A DNA stretch of 64,000 nt from Gammaproteobacteria bacterium (GTDB lineage Bacteria; Pseudomonadota; Gammaproteobacteria; UBA6429; Thiohalophilaceae): contig JAPHTF010000012.1 in NCBI GenBank assembly GCA_026197095.1, positions 1-64,000 of the forward strand, in the 5' to 3' direction. The notes under the pieces are model-generated. The model saw nothing but the letters and a program-made list of their open reading frames with translations. It made no database searches and was not told the DNA's origin. Position 1 is the stretch's first letter; every line of letters begins with the position of its first letter. Both the position numbers and the translations under genes were made by a program. Of this stretch, positions 1 through 9,162 are shown piece by piece.

Positions 1-103
1 ATATAATACCTGGTGAAATGGCTAAGCCTGCTACTGCAGCAGATTGTGTTAAAAATTTACGACGATACTGGTTCGTCATTGATTCTGAATTTTTAGGTGA
101 CAT
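1..103 (-). CDS. dsrO: DsrO, N-terminal fragment (runs off the left edge)
   Basis: Only the first 34 codons are in the window. They encode a twin-arginine leader: the motif YRRKFL at residues 13-18 is followed by a small hydrophobic stretch rich in Ala and Gly. DsrO is the periplasmic iron-sulfur subunit of the DsrMKJOP membrane complex and is exported by the Tat route with its clusters already inserted, which fits this leader. The ATG overlaps the dsrJ stop codon by one base (TAATG), so the two genes are translationally coupled. The identity rests on the leader and on the position directly after dsrJ; the cluster-binding part lies outside the window. Confidence 0.85.
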   Translation of the reverse strand, partial: MSPKNSESMTNQYRRKFLTQSAAVAGLAISPGII

Positions 104-606
104 TATTTTTTGTCTCCTTCAGTCAGCATATTTAAGGTTTCTTTAGTTAAAGAACCGTTTGCTGCTAATTCTTTATGATGAGGATTTTGTGTATTTAATG
201 AATGTAGCTTGTTTGAAGCACCTTCAGGTAAATCTGAATGGCAATCAAAACAATCAACGTTCACTGCTGCGTAGTTATGACAACTGCTACAGAAATGTTC
301 GCTATCACCAATGCGAGCAAATTCACCATTTTCCTTTGGTGTTACATGACAATCAATACATTCAACAAGGCTATGTGTTTTAGTACGTACACCTTCACGC
401 ATTGTTTCATCACGTTTATGCTTTAAAAACGACATATGGTCTTTACGCATAACATCAACGGGCTCAACACACTCAGTCTTTTCAGATGCTTTTGCCTTAG
501 CCTTCGGTGGAACAGGGCCTAAGTCACCAGCATTAGAAATCATTGGCAGGGCAGAAAGCCCTACCAATACGACTAGATGTTTTGCAAACTGTCTCAGTGA
601 CATCAT
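103..606 (-). CDS. dsrJ: DsrJ, triheme periplasmic cytochrome c
   Basis: 167 aa. A hydrophobic N-terminal segment (about residues 8-25) acts as a signal or anchor. Three haem c sites are visible: CIDCH at 83-87, CSSCH at 106-110 and CFDCH at 119-123. Cys46 sits at the position of the cysteine known to be an unusual axial haem ligand in Allochromatium vinosum DsrJ. DsrJ is the periplasmic redox subunit of DsrMKJOP, which exchanges electrons between the quinone pool, periplasm and cytoplasmic DsrC. It lies 42 bp after dsrL and is coupled to dsrO. Nothing is missing compared with the family. Confidence 0.95.
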   Translation of the reverse strand: MMSLRQFAKHLVVLVGLSALPMISNAGDLGPVPPKAKAKASEKTECVEPVDVMRKDHMSFLKHKRDETMREGVRTKTHSLVECIDCHVTPKENGEFARIGDSEHFCSSCHNYAAVNVDCFDCHSDLPEGASNKLHSLNTQNPHHKELAANGSLTKETLNMLTEGDKK

Positions 607-648
607 TTACAGTTATCCTCAGTTTATTCTTATTTCAGTATAACTAAA

Positions 649-2595
649 TTAAGCATCGCCCATTGCCATGTCAATGTAACCCGTTGGGCAAACATCAGCA
701 CAGATATGACAACCAATACATTTTGAGTAATCAGTAGCAACATAACGACCCATTGTAGCCTCAGCTTTAGGTACACGATAAACAGCGTCTTGTGGACAGT
801 AGATAACACAGTTATCACACTCGAAACACATACCACAGCTCATGCAACGATCAGCTTCTTCTATAGCTTCTTCTTCAGAAAGACCTTTCATGCGTTCCTG
901 GAAGTGACCTAATACTTCATCAGAGCTTGGTACATCTTCAGAACGTACATGACGAGCGGTATATTGGAAATGACCGAGGAACAAATCATCTGCAGAAATA
1001 ATTTCATGTGCTGAACGATCTTCATAGTTATGCACAGAGAATTTTTCTGAATCTGTATGTTCAACAGTACCATGCCCATATTCAGCTGGAGATAAACCCG
1101 CTTCGTTTAGCTTGCTTAGCAAGTTAAAGTGATGTTTATCAACTTTTGGACGTTTACCCATATCTTCATTTTTAAAGAAGTGGTCAATACTTTCAGCAGC
1201 GATTGAGGCCTGACCAATTGCTGTTGTTAGAAGATGTGGACGAACAATATCACCACATACGAAGTGACCAGGTTTACCTGGAACTTGGTAATGTGCATCA
1301 GCATCGATTAAACCACGATCGTTACCGATGTCTTCGAAGCCATCTAATTTACCGCCTTGACCGATTGCTGATACAAGTAAGTCTAATGCGATTTCGTATT
1401 CAGAACCTTCGATTGGTGTAGAACCATCTTCTTCAAGTTTAATAACTTTTAATGCAGTAGCACGGCCGCTGCCATCACGAATGACTTCAACTGGGCTTAC
1501 ACAGCCAACAATTGTTACACCTTCACGTTCTGCATCATCAATTTCATGTTGTGCAGCAGGCATGTTTGCAATTGAAGAACGCGATAACAACATAACTTCT
1601 GCGCCTTGACGAACAGCTGAAGAAGCAACGTCATGAGCAGTTTGACCTAATACGATGTTTTCTGGGCGATCATTTTCGTGCATTTCAGTGATGTGACCTA
1701 AACGGCGAGCAACTGATGCAACGTCGATTGAAGTATCACCACCACCAATTACAACAACTTTTTCAGTAACAAGCTGTAAACGACCATCATTGAATGCTTC
1801 AAGGAAATCTACACCTGTTAAAACGTTTGCGGCTTCTTCTGCACCTGGTATAGGAAGTTGACGACCTGCTTGTGCACCGATAGCCCAAAGAATCGCATCG
1901 TAATCTTTTTCGAGTTGTTCAACCGTAACGTCTTTACCAACCCAAGTGTCCATTTTAACTTCAACACCCATATCAATAATACGGTCGATCTCACCATCTA
2001 ATACATCGCGCGGAGTACGGTAGCCAGGGATACCGTATTTCATCATGCCGCCTAATGTTTTGTGGTTATCAAATAAAGTAACTGCATGACCTTTAAGGCG
2101 TAACTGGTATGCACCCGCTAAACCAGCTGGACCACCACCGATAATAGCAATTTTCTTACCCGTGTCTTTACCCGCAGTAAACTTCAGTTTCATTTCTAAG
2201 GCTGAGTCACCAATGAATTGCTCAACTGCGTTGATACCAACGAAGTCTTCAACCTGGTTACGGTTACAACCGTCTTGACAAGGAGCAGGACATACACGAC
2301 CCATTACAGAAGGGAATGGGTTAGCCGCTGTAGAACGACGGAAAGCATACTCTTGCATACTTGTGTCGCCTGATGGTTTTTCGATACCACGAACGATATC
2401 TAACCAGCCACGAATGTCTTCACCTGAAGGACAGCTGCCCTGACAAGGAGGAGTACGGTTAACGTAAGTAGGACACTTGTGTGAAGTATCTTCTTTAAAG
2501 ATTTGTGAAGACCAGTCACCTGTTCTTTGGTCACCTTCTTTAAATTTACGGAAAGTTAATTTTTGGTTTTGCATGTCATCACGGGATGTCGCCAT
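649..2595 (-). CDS. dsrL: DsrL, NAD(P)H:acceptor oxidoreductase of the reverse Dsr pathway
   Basis: 648 aa, glutamate-synthase small-subunit-like flavoprotein. In order it shows an N-terminal cysteine cluster (PPCQGSCPSGED near 49-60), an FAD-binding Rossmann motif (GGGPAGLAGAYQL near 153), a second dinucleotide motif (VVIGGGDTSIDVA) for NAD(P), and a C-terminal ferredoxin-like domain with CMSCGMCFECDNC and CIGCHICADVCP. DsrL is found with oxidative DsrAB and takes the electrons released on sulfite formation to NAD(P). The linear ferredoxin tail matches the DsrL type of sulfur oxidisers. The upstream neighbour is dsrK, 53 bp away, in the same operon. Confidence 0.95.
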   Translation of the reverse strand: MATSRDDMQNQKLTFRKFKEGDQRTGDWSSQIFKEDTSHKCPTYVNRTPPCQGSCPSGEDIRGWLDIVRGIEKPSGDTSMQEYAFRRSTAANPFPSVMGRVCPAPCQDGCNRNQVEDFVGINAVEQFIGDSALEMKLKFTAGKDTGKKIAIIGGGPAGLAGAYQLRLKGHAVTLFDNHKTLGGMMKYGIPGYRTPRDVLDGEIDRIIDMGVEVKMDTWVGKDVTVEQLEKDYDAILWAIGAQAGRQLPIPGAEEAANVLTGVDFLEAFNDGRLQLVTEKVVVIGGGDTSIDVASVARRLGHITEMHENDRPENIVLGQTAHDVASSAVRQGAEVMLLSRSSIANMPAAQHEIDDAEREGVTIVGCVSPVEVIRDGSGRATALKVIKLEEDGSTPIEGSEYEIALDLLVSAIGQGGKLDGFEDIGNDRGLIDADAHYQVPGKPGHFVCGDIVRPHLLTTAIGQASIAAESIDHFFKNEDMGKRPKVDKHHFNLLSKLNEAGLSPAEYGHGTVEHTDSEKFSVHNYEDRSAHEIISADDLFLGHFQYTARHVRSEDVPSSDEVLGHFQERMKGLSEEEAIEEADRCMSCGMCFECDNCVIYCPQDAVYRVPKAEATMGRYVATDYSKCIGCHICADVCPTGYIDMAMGDA

Positions 2596-2648
2596 GTTTA
2601 TTCTCCTGATGAATCCGTTAGGATTTAAATTTATTCAGATTCGTTTAG

Positions 2649-4196
2649 TTATTGTTCATTGCTGTTATTGCTTGCATCGTTATCCACATCGTCTTCTGAA
2701 CCGGTGAGGATGATTGCATCACCTACTAGCTGATGAACACTAACAATGTCAGTCATACCAAAATTATAATATGGTAAAACCTTAGTAAATTGAGCCTTAC
2801 AAATTGCGCAGATCGCAGCGAGGTTTGTTACGCCATGATTATCTACAACAGATTTATAAGCTTCCATACGTGGTTGAGCGCCTTTAACACGTACTTCCAT
2901 TAAGTCGTCTGTTAACAGACCACCACCACCACCACAGCAGAAGGTTGCTTCGCCAATAGTATCAGCTGGCATATCTACGTAGTTGTTACATACAGCTTTT
3001 ATAACTGCACGTGGAATATCGATTTGACCACCTGGCTTATTACCCATATTTGATGCGCGTGCCACGTTACAAGAATCGTGGAAAGTCAGCGTCATATGAT
3101 CATTTTCAGACTTGTCGAGCTTAAGTCCACCTTTCTGAATCAAGTCATAGGTAAATTCACAAATATGCTGTGGAATAGGGTAGTTTTGATCAAGGAAGTC
3201 AAAAGGACCTGCTAACGTATTTAAGAAACTATATGCAACACGCCACGCATGGCCACACTCACCAAAAACAATACGTTTTACACCTAAATCAAGCGCAGCT
3301 TTACGAATACGTAAAGAAAGTTTACGCATGTTATCGTATGAACCAATGAACATGCCAAAGTTTGCTGCTTCAGAAGCATGTGAGCTCATAGTCCAGCTAA
3401 CACCTGCTTCATGGAATACTTTTGCGTAACCAATTAATCCATCAACATGAGGTTCTGCAAAGAAGTCAGCAGAAGGGGTGATTAATAAGATATCAGCACC
3501 TTTTTGATCGATTGGGAACTTAACCGCAACGCCCGTATCTTCTTCAACTTCTTCTTCAAGACCTTCTAATGTATCAACAAGTGCAGGCTGTGGCAGACCC
3601 AGGTTATTACCAATTGTCTGAGCCTTACCAATAATTTCATTACAGTATTTTTGACCCATTCCAATAGTGTCCATGATGTCACGGGCCGCCATTGAAATTT
3701 CAGCTGTATCAATACCGTAAGGGCAAAAAACTGAACAACGACGACATTGTGAACACTGATGGAAATAAGAGTACCAGTCATCTAATACTTCTTTATTTAA
3801 GTCAGCTGCGCCAACAAATCCTGGGATGCCTAAGGCACCAAAGAACTTACCGGCAAATGTTCTGTAACGACGGTAAACCTTACGAAGAAGATCCTGACGT
3901 GCAACAGGCATGTTCTTTGGATCTTTTGTGCCGAGGTAGTAATGACATTTATCAGTACAGGCACCACATTTTACACAACTATCTAAAAATACCTGGAATC
4001 CACGATAACGTGACCGTAAGTCATCCATTTTTGTTAAAACAGCTTCTTCCCAGTTATCAACTAACTCACCAGGAAAACCCAGTGGTTCTTGAAACTTTGC
4101 TTTTGCAATAAAAGGAGAGCTGTGTGCCATTGTTCCTTCTTTAAGTTTAGGAATAACGGTATATTCGTTTAATTCTGGTATTTCGAAATCTGCCAC
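2649..4196 (-). CDS. dsrK: DsrK, HdrD-like iron-sulfur subunit of DsrMKJOP
   Basis: 515 aa. A ferredoxin-like motif CVKCGACTDKC is followed by CSQCRRCSVFCPYG, giving two [4Fe-4S] sites. The C-terminal half carries the cysteine-rich CCG-type region of heterodisulfide reductase subunit D (FHDSCNVAR, FGECGHAWR, CCGGGGG, CAICKAQF), which binds the non-cubane catalytic cluster. DsrK is the cytoplasmic, membrane-attached subunit that reduces or oxidises the DsrC trisulfide/disulfide. It follows dsrM by 30 bp. The acidic, Asn-rich C-terminal tail (about residues 495-515) is probably variable and carries no known motif. Confidence 0.95.
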   Translation of the reverse strand: MADFEIPELNEYTVIPKLKEGTMAHSSPFIAKAKFQEPLGFPGELVDNWEEAVLTKMDDLRSRYRGFQVFLDSCVKCGACTDKCHYYLGTKDPKNMPVARQDLLRKVYRRYRTFAGKFFGALGIPGFVGAADLNKEVLDDWYSYFHQCSQCRRCSVFCPYGIDTAEISMAARDIMDTIGMGQKYCNEIIGKAQTIGNNLGLPQPALVDTLEGLEEEVEEDTGVAVKFPIDQKGADILLITPSADFFAEPHVDGLIGYAKVFHEAGVSWTMSSHASEAANFGMFIGSYDNMRKLSLRIRKAALDLGVKRIVFGECGHAWRVAYSFLNTLAGPFDFLDQNYPIPQHICEFTYDLIQKGGLKLDKSENDHMTLTFHDSCNVARASNMGNKPGGQIDIPRAVIKAVCNNYVDMPADTIGEATFCCGGGGGLLTDDLMEVRVKGAQPRMEAYKSVVDNHGVTNLAAICAICKAQFTKVLPYYNFGMTDIVSVHQLVGDAIILTGSEDDVDNDASNNSNEQ

Positions 4197-4226
4197 TTTA
4201 ATTTCCTCAAAGAACCTTACGGTTTT

Positions 4227-4985
4227 TTATTCCCCAGCTTTACGATCTGCTTCTAATTCTGCCGCCCACGGCGCCAGATGACGTTTTGTTCTTGAATTAT
4301 CAACCTGGTTGCGAGTCGGGCTGAAGAATACACCGGGTGCATGCAACAATTTACTAATAGGGAAGATAACCATTAACACTATTACAAGTGATAAATGAAC
4401 AAGCAATACAGTATCAGTAGGCAGTGGTTGTATATTAAATACCAACAAACCAAGCATAAATTCTTTTAGCATAACAATGTCAACATGACTTACGAATGAC
4501 ATCATCATACCTGTAGCTGCGATACCTAAAATAAGTAACAACATTAAGTAATCTGAAGGGCTCGAAATATAACGTACACGGTCAACTACAATGCGACGAA
4601 CCAATAAACCCGCTAAACCAATAAGCATGGCAAAACCTGCGTACTTACCAAATGCTTGAACCATTTCAAAACCGATGATTGGCATCAAGAAAGAGTCTGG
4701 AGATATTACGTAACGCATATGTCTGAAGAATGCGAGTAATAATGATAAGTGGAACATCCAGCCAAAAATCCAAATCCATTTATTTGATTTGAATAAACTA
4801 TTAAATAAAACAATTTCACTTGCCATGCGCATAACAACCCCACCCTGAGTGACAGGTGCAGGCATTGTTGGAATTTTTAAAGGCGCAGGCGTTTTTGCGT
4901 ATTGCACGATCTTACGAACAACACCGATAACAAGTATGGCGGTGGCTGCATAGAATGCTAGTGCATAGACTACGGATGCCGACAT
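4227..4985 (-). CDS. dsrM: DsrM, membrane cytochrome b subunit of DsrMKJOP
   Basis: 252 aa integral membrane protein with about five hydrophobic helices (around 5-25, 72-90, 113-131, 145-165 and 190-210). Histidines in the helices (for example GWMFHLSLLLAFFRH and LVHLSLVIV) are the expected haem b ligands. The fold is that of the NarI/HdrE family. DsrM takes electrons to or from quinone and pairs with DsrK. It is separated from dsrC by 104 bp containing a GC-rich stem-loop, the longest gap inside the operon apart from the promoter. Confidence 0.95.
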   Translation of the reverse strand: MSASVVYALAFYAATAILVIGVVRKIVQYAKTPAPLKIPTMPAPVTQGGVVMRMASEIVLFNSLFKSNKWIWIFGWMFHLSLLLAFFRHMRYVISPDSFLMPIIGFEMVQAFGKYAGFAMLIGLAGLLVRRIVVDRVRYISSPSDYLMLLLILGIAATGMMMSFVSHVDIVMLKEFMLGLLVFNIQPLPTDTVLLVHLSLVIVLMVIFPISKLLHAPGVFFSPTRNQVDNSRTKRHLAPWAAELEADRKAGE

Positions 4986-5042
4986 CTAACCGTTCCTTTT
5001 TTTAATAAAAAACAAATAAAAAATTATATTGTTGTTGTAAGA

Positions 5043-5063
5043 GGAGGGGAGTTACACCCCTCC
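5043..5063 (-). promoter_or_regulatory. GC-rich stem-loop between dsrC and dsrM
   Basis: A perfect 7-bp inverted repeat GGAGGGG / CCCCTCC with a 7-nt loop lies between the dsrC stop and the dsrM start. There is no T-run directly after it on the minus strand, so it is not a classic terminator. It is better read as a processing, stabilising or attenuating element that would give more dsrC than dsrM mRNA. That function is inferred. Confidence 0.6.
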
Positions 5064-5089
5064 AACTACAAACTATCTGGTGTACGTGA

Positions 5090-5425
5090 TTATACGCAAC
5101 CAGTTGGCTTAGGCAGACCTGCATATTTACAAGCTTGCTTACCTGGGCCATATGGGAACAATTCGTACAAGTACTTGCTGTTACCTTTATCTTTACCAAG
5201 TTTTTTGCCAATCGCTTTAGTCAGTACACGTACTGCTGGTGCAATTTGGTATTCTTCGTAGTATTCACGTAAGAAGTTGATAACTTCCCAATGATTTTCG
5301 TCTAACTTAGTGTCATCGATTCCAGCCATAACATCAGCAATTTCAGGAACCCATGTTGTTAAATCTTCTAAATAACCTTCTTCATCAACTTCATAACTTT
5401 TACCATTTACTTCAATAGCTGCCAT
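5090..5425 (-). CDS. dsrC: DsrC, sulfur-carrier protein
   Basis: 111 aa, the standard length. The C-terminal arm carries both redox cysteines: Cys99 and the penultimate Cys110, spaced C-X10-C, within the typical CKYAGLPKPTGCV end. DsrC is the protein substrate that receives sulfur from DsrEFH, is turned over by DsrAB and is recycled by DsrMK. It lies 26 bp after dsrH. A second DsrC-like gene without these cysteines lies at 11616-11954. Confidence 0.97.
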   Translation of the reverse strand: MAAIEVNGKSYEVDEEGYLEDLTTWVPEIADVMAGIDDTKLDENHWEVINFLREYYEEYQIAPAVRVLTKAIGKKLGKDKGNSKYLYELFPYGPGKQACKYAGLPKPTGCV

Positions 5426-5451
5426 GATAATTCTCCTAGTTTAATAATCTG

Positions 5452-5760
5452 TTATAGCCAAGCACTAACTGTGTCATTAGAAACAGTTAACTCAACAAAA
5501 CCTTTGTAATCGATAACTTTAATACCATCGATCAAACGATCTTCACTTAAGCCACGAGCCTTGATATCAGGGCCGAGAACATAAAAGCTCAAATCACCTT
5601 TAGCGTTTTCAATTACGCTAGATTTGTTACCACCACTCATCGCGCTATAAACACCATCTTCAATCAAAAGAACAGAACCACCTTTTGCTGCAAGACGTAC
5701 ACAAGCTTCTAATGTGTCACGTTCATAAGTAGATTTATTTACAGTATGTAATATAGACAT
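5452..5760 (-). CDS. dsrH: DsrH, subunit of the DsrEFH sulfur-transfer complex
   Basis: 102 aa, DsrH/TusB family. Cys20 (in LEACVRLA) is at the position of the conserved cysteine of A. vinosum DsrH. DsrE2F2H2 is a cytoplasmic hexamer that passes persulfide sulfur from TusA to DsrC. The dsrE-F-H order with 13-26 bp gaps is the canonical one. Confidence 0.95.
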   Translation of the reverse strand: MSILHTVNKSTYERDTLEACVRLAAKGGSVLLIEDGVYSAMSGGNKSSVIENAKGDLSFYVLGPDIKARGLSEDRLIDGIKVIDYKGFVELTVSNDTVSAWL

Positions 5761-5773
5761 TTCAATACTCTCC

Positions 5774-6181
5774 TTAGAAACTTAGCACGATATCTTGCGT
5801 ATCAAACAACTCAGCAAGTTCGGCAGAAGTTACAACGCGGATAGAATCTTTTTCAGCCCAATCTTCATCTTCATCTTCCCAGACTAAATGTTGCAGGTCA
5901 TCTAAAGTTAAACCGCGCGCTTCGAGTGATTCTTTTTCGATGTAGATTTTATTAACATCGTAATCACCTAAAGCAGAGTAGGTAGGAGAGAAGTTCTTAA
6001 TACCAACTTCAGAGGTATCCTGACCTTTCATTAATTGATAAACACCGTCATCAACGAAAGCCAATGAAACTTCTTGATCGAAAGCAGCGCCAATCAGTAC
6101 AACTTCGAGGGATTCCCACGCATAAATTGTACCGTAGGGTGCCTTGCGGTTGATGTACATAAATTTCTTTGCATCAGACAT
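5774..6181 (-). CDS. dsrF: DsrF, subunit of the DsrEFH sulfur-transfer complex
   Basis: 135 aa, DsrF/TusC family. It shows the typical conserved segments APYGTIYAWESLEVVLIGAAF and LAFVDDGVYQLMKGQ, the latter shared with the DsrH fold. It has no obvious catalytic cysteine, as usual for DsrF. It sits between dsrE and dsrH with short gaps and is co-translated with them. Confidence 0.95.
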   Translation of the reverse strand: MSDAKKFMYINRKAPYGTIYAWESLEVVLIGAAFDQEVSLAFVDDGVYQLMKGQDTSEVGIKNFSPTYSALGDYDVNKIYIEKESLEARGLTLDDLQHLVWEDEDEDWAEKDSIRVVTSAELAELFDTQDIVLSF

Positions 6182-6198
6182 TTTTTAACACCCTTAAA

Positions 6199-6591
6199 TT
6201 AGTCGCCGAAAACAACAAGACGGTCAGATTCAATACCAGCTTCGATTAACTGGCCAAGACCAGAAATACGGAAACCATCCATGATATTCATGCCATCTTT
6301 TTTGTTTCGTTCCATTTCACCCTGATCAACGATACCGCGACGCTGCGCGGCAGCAACACAAACGACCAGGTCGATATTGTGTGCTGCTGCTAACTCAGAC
6401 CACGTTTTTTGAATGTTCATGTCATCCTGTGGTGGAGTCGCGAATTTAGTGCCGTTGTTAACACCATCGTGGTAGAAGAATACGCGGAAGATCTCATGAC
6501 CCGCTTCTAAAGCAGCTTTAACATAGTTAATCGCTGTTACAGAAGCTTCATGGTTATAAGGTCCTTCGCTTACTTGAATACTAATCTTCAT
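6199..6591 (-). CDS. dsrE: DsrE, catalytic subunit of the DsrEFH sulfur-transfer complex
   Basis: 130 aa, DsrE/TusD family. The active-site cysteine is Cys78 in VVCVAAAQRRGI, the same number as in A. vinosum DsrE. It accepts sulfane sulfur and passes it on to DsrC. Together with DsrF and DsrH it marks the pathway as sulfur-oxidising. It lies 17 bp after dsrB. Confidence 0.96.
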   Translation of the reverse strand: MKISIQVSEGPYNHEASVTAINYVKAALEAGHEIFRVFFYHDGVNNGTKFATPPQDDMNIQKTWSELAAAHNIDLVVCVAAAQRRGIVDQGEMERNKKDGMNIMDGFRISGLGQLIEAGIESDRLVVFGD

Positions 6592-6608
6592 TATTCAATA
6601 TCCTTTTC

Positions 6609-7685
6609 TTAGAAACGGATATGAGTAGAAGCATTCAAGCTGTTACGAGCACCACGCCAGTTATCAATATGATACTTAGTGAATGGTAAACCAGTAACTT
6701 CGAAGAAACGTGGCCAACCGATACGGTCGATCCAGTCGTTAATACGTTCCCAATCTTTAGCGCCTTCTTTGTATTCTTTAAGAATGCGTTTAACGATTGC
6801 AGTCGCTTCAGGCCAACGTGGTGGATTATTTGGTACGCCAGCAGCCACTAATTTTTGGAAGCTAGGCTTGCTACGTGCATTCGAGTGATTACCACCAACC
6901 CAGATAGCTAACTTAGAGTTTTCTGGATCATTGATTTGCATTGGAGGACATGGTGGGAAACAAGCACCACAACAGATACATTTCTTTTCATCAACTTCTA
7001 AAGAAGGACGGCCGTTAACCATAGCTGGACGAATCGCAGCAACCGGGCAACGTGCAACAACTGTTGGACGTTCACACACGTTAGCAACTAAATCATGATT
7101 GATTCTTGGTGGCTTAGTGTGCTGAACATTGATCGCGATATCACCTTGACCACCACAGTTAATCTGGCAGCAAGAAGTTGTGATATGTACACGGTTAGGC
7201 ATATTGCATTGTTTGAACTCGTCAATTAACTCATCCATCATTGCTTTAACAACACCAGATGCATCAGTACCTGGAATATCACAATGTAACCAACCTTGTG
7301 TGTGCGACATCATTGCAACAGAGTTAGCAGTACCACCAACAATGAAACCCGCATCTTCTAAAGCTTTAATTAAAGCATCAACTTTAGAACCATCTGTAAC
7401 CATGTATTCAATGTTTGAACGTAATGTAAAGCGGATAAAACCATCAGCAAACTTGTCACCAATCTCCATGAGTTTACGTAAAGAGTAAACGTCCAAGATA
7501 CGTTGTGTACCTGCTTTAACAGTCCAGATTTCATCGCCGCTGTGAGCAACGTGAAGTAAAACGCCTGGACGTGGATGTTCATGATATTTCCACTGACCAA
7601 AGTTTTTACGCATTGTTGGATGCATATACTGGAAGCCATCTGGGCAACCAGACTCAATCGGTGAGCGCATATCTTCAAGAGCCAT
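6609..7685 (-). CDS. dsrB: DsrB, reverse dissimilatory sulfite reductase beta subunit
   Basis: 358 aa. The sirohaem/[4Fe-4S] cysteines are visible in TTSCCQINCGGQGD and in the VCERPTVVARCPVAA region. A ferredoxin insert KKCICCGACFPPCPP binds a further cluster. With DsrA it forms the cytoplasmic alpha2beta2 enzyme that oxidises DsrC-bound sulfur to sulfite. The oxidative direction is inferred from the DsrEFH and DsrL partners, since reductive and oxidative forms cannot be told apart by motif alone. The gap to dsrA is 54 bp. Confidence 0.97.
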   Translation of the reverse strand: MALEDMRSPIESGCPDGFQYMHPTMRKNFGQWKYHEHPRPGVLLHVAHSGDEIWTVKAGTQRILDVYSLRKLMEIGDKFADGFIRFTLRSNIEYMVTDGSKVDALIKALEDAGFIVGGTANSVAMMSHTQGWLHCDIPGTDASGVVKAMMDELIDEFKQCNMPNRVHITTSCCQINCGGQGDIAINVQHTKPPRINHDLVANVCERPTVVARCPVAAIRPAMVNGRPSLEVDEKKCICCGACFPPCPPMQINDPENSKLAIWVGGNHSNARSKPSFQKLVAAGVPNNPPRWPEATAIVKRILKEYKEGAKDWERINDWIDRIGWPRFFEVTGLPFTKYHIDNWRGARNSLNASTHIRF

Positions 7686-7739
7686 ATTAATCTCCTAGTA
7701 CTTTAAATCTAATTCGTTTTAATAATTAACACGCTTGAA

Positions 7740-8999
7740 TTATGCAGAAGCTTCTTCAGCTTTGCGTTCAAACCATTTTTCAGCTTCTTCATCCCAGCCG
7801 TCCATACGAACGTAAGAAGATTGGCGTGGATTGCTAACCATGTGTGGGTTAACGTCTACATCAATTCCTTCAAGGAAGTTAACTAAGCCAATACGCTCGA
7901 TCATTTCACCCGTACGCTCATGTTCTAAAGCATTCTCAGCGAAGAAATCGATGATATCGCCTGCCATTTCAACAAGCTCTTCGTAATCTTCTGCAGTATC
8001 AAGTTTCTTGAATGGAACAACTACTGTACCCATTAAGTCACCAATCTTCAGTGTACGTTTACCACCGATAAGAATTGATACACCTTTGTCATCACCAGGA
8101 GATAAAGCTTTAGTCATAACATTTAAGCAATGCATACAACGTACACAGTTGCTGTTATCAACAGTTAATTCATCGCTATCTGACAAAGTCATGCAGTTAG
8201 TAGGGCAACGAGTAGTCACGTTGTCGATGATGTATTGACGGCCTTTAGCTTTGATGAAATTTTTAACTTCAGCCTGGTCAATTTTCATATCATCACGCCA
8301 TGTACCGATTACTGCGAAGTCAGCACGTTCGATAGCATTTTGACAGTCATTTGGACAACCAGAAACTTTGAACTTAAATTTATAAGGAAGTGCTGGACGG
8401 TGAACATCATCAGTAAATTCGTTTACAAGGTGACGGTGAATAGCATGTTCGTTTGCACAAGATTGTTCACAACGAGCAGCACCAACACAAGACATAGCAG
8501 TACGTACACAAGGACCTGCACCACCTAAATCCCAGCCATATTCATTGATTTCATCAAAGAAGTGCTGGATACGAGCTGTATCAGTTCCGATGAACATGAT
8601 GTTACCCGTTTGACCGTGGAAAGTGATAAGACCCGAACCGTATTTTTCCCAGCTATCAGCCAGTTGGTTCATCATGTCAGTTGTGTAGTAGTTACCTGGA
8701 GTAGGTTGTACACGTAAAGTGTGGAATTCTTTAGACTCTGGGAAAGCGTTACCCACTTCAGAGAAACGTGGAATGATACCACCGCCGTAACCGAATACAG
8801 ATACGGTACCGCCTTTCCAATAACCTTTACGAGTTTCGTAAGAGTGCTCTAATTGGCCAAGTAAATCACCAACAGCTTTGTTGATATGTTCACTTGGATG
8901 ATTGTCACGAAGACGTTTAAAACCTGAGATGAATGAAGGCCATGGACCTTTTTCTAATTCATCAAGCATTGGTGTGTCATGGATTGTAGCTTTTGACAT
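7740..8999 (-). CDS. dsrA: DsrA, reverse dissimilatory sulfite reductase alpha subunit
   Basis: 419 aa. Cluster and sirohaem ligands appear in CVGAARCEQSC and CPNDCQNA, and a ferredoxin insert in TRCPTNCM and NCVRCMHCLN. The start is supported by the purine-rich AGGAGA seven bases upstream on the minus strand. It is the first gene of the operon. The 600 bp upstream are non-coding and rich in inverted repeats, as described separately. Confidence 0.97.
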   Translation of the reverse strand: MSKATIHDTPMLDELEKGPWPSFISGFKRLRDNHPSEHINKAVGDLLGQLEHSYETRKGYWKGGTVSVFGYGGGIIPRFSEVGNAFPESKEFHTLRVQPTPGNYYTTDMMNQLADSWEKYGSGLITFHGQTGNIMFIGTDTARIQHFFDEINEYGWDLGGAGPCVRTAMSCVGAARCEQSCANEHAIHRHLVNEFTDDVHRPALPYKFKFKVSGCPNDCQNAIERADFAVIGTWRDDMKIDQAEVKNFIKAKGRQYIIDNVTTRCPTNCMTLSDSDELTVDNSNCVRCMHCLNVMTKALSPGDDKGVSILIGGKRTLKIGDLMGTVVVPFKKLDTAEDYEELVEMAGDIIDFFAENALEHERTGEMIERIGLVNFLEGIDVDVNPHMVSNPRQSSYVRMDGWDEEAEKWFERKAEEASA

Positions 9000-9062
9000 T
9001 GCGTTCTCCTAATTGGTGTTACCCGATAAGCCGCGTTACAAAATTTCAAATTAAAGTTTTCA

Positions 9063-9094
9063 AGTATAGCTCTTATTTAGTTAAAACAAGAGCT
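9063..9094 (-). promoter_or_regulatory. Candidate dsrA promoter with overlapping inverted repeat
   Basis: On the minus strand a TATACT -10-like box (9063-9068) is preceded by a TTGTTT -35-like box (9084-9089) with a 15-bp spacer, slightly short. A perfect 7-bp inverted repeat AGCTCTT / AAGAGCT (9068-9074 and 9088-9094) brackets the spacer, where a regulator could block or activate. The -10 box lies 64 bp upstream of the dsrA ATG. The call is inferred from sequence only. Confidence 0.4.
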
Positions 9095-9107
9095 GCCTAC
9101 TTCTTGT

Positions 9108-9162
9108 GCTGTTATAGTGTTGCCAACACCATATATAGGGCTTGCAAGACTATAACGACAGC
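9108..9162. repeat. Long inverted repeat upstream of dsrA
   Basis: GCTGT-TATAG on the left pairs with CTATAACGACAGC on the right (7 bp perfect, then 5 bp more after a bulge). The interval holds two further palindromes, GTGTTG-C-CAACAC and CTTGCAAG. As RNA it would form a large hairpin in a dsr leader; as DNA it could be an operator. Confidence 0.5.
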
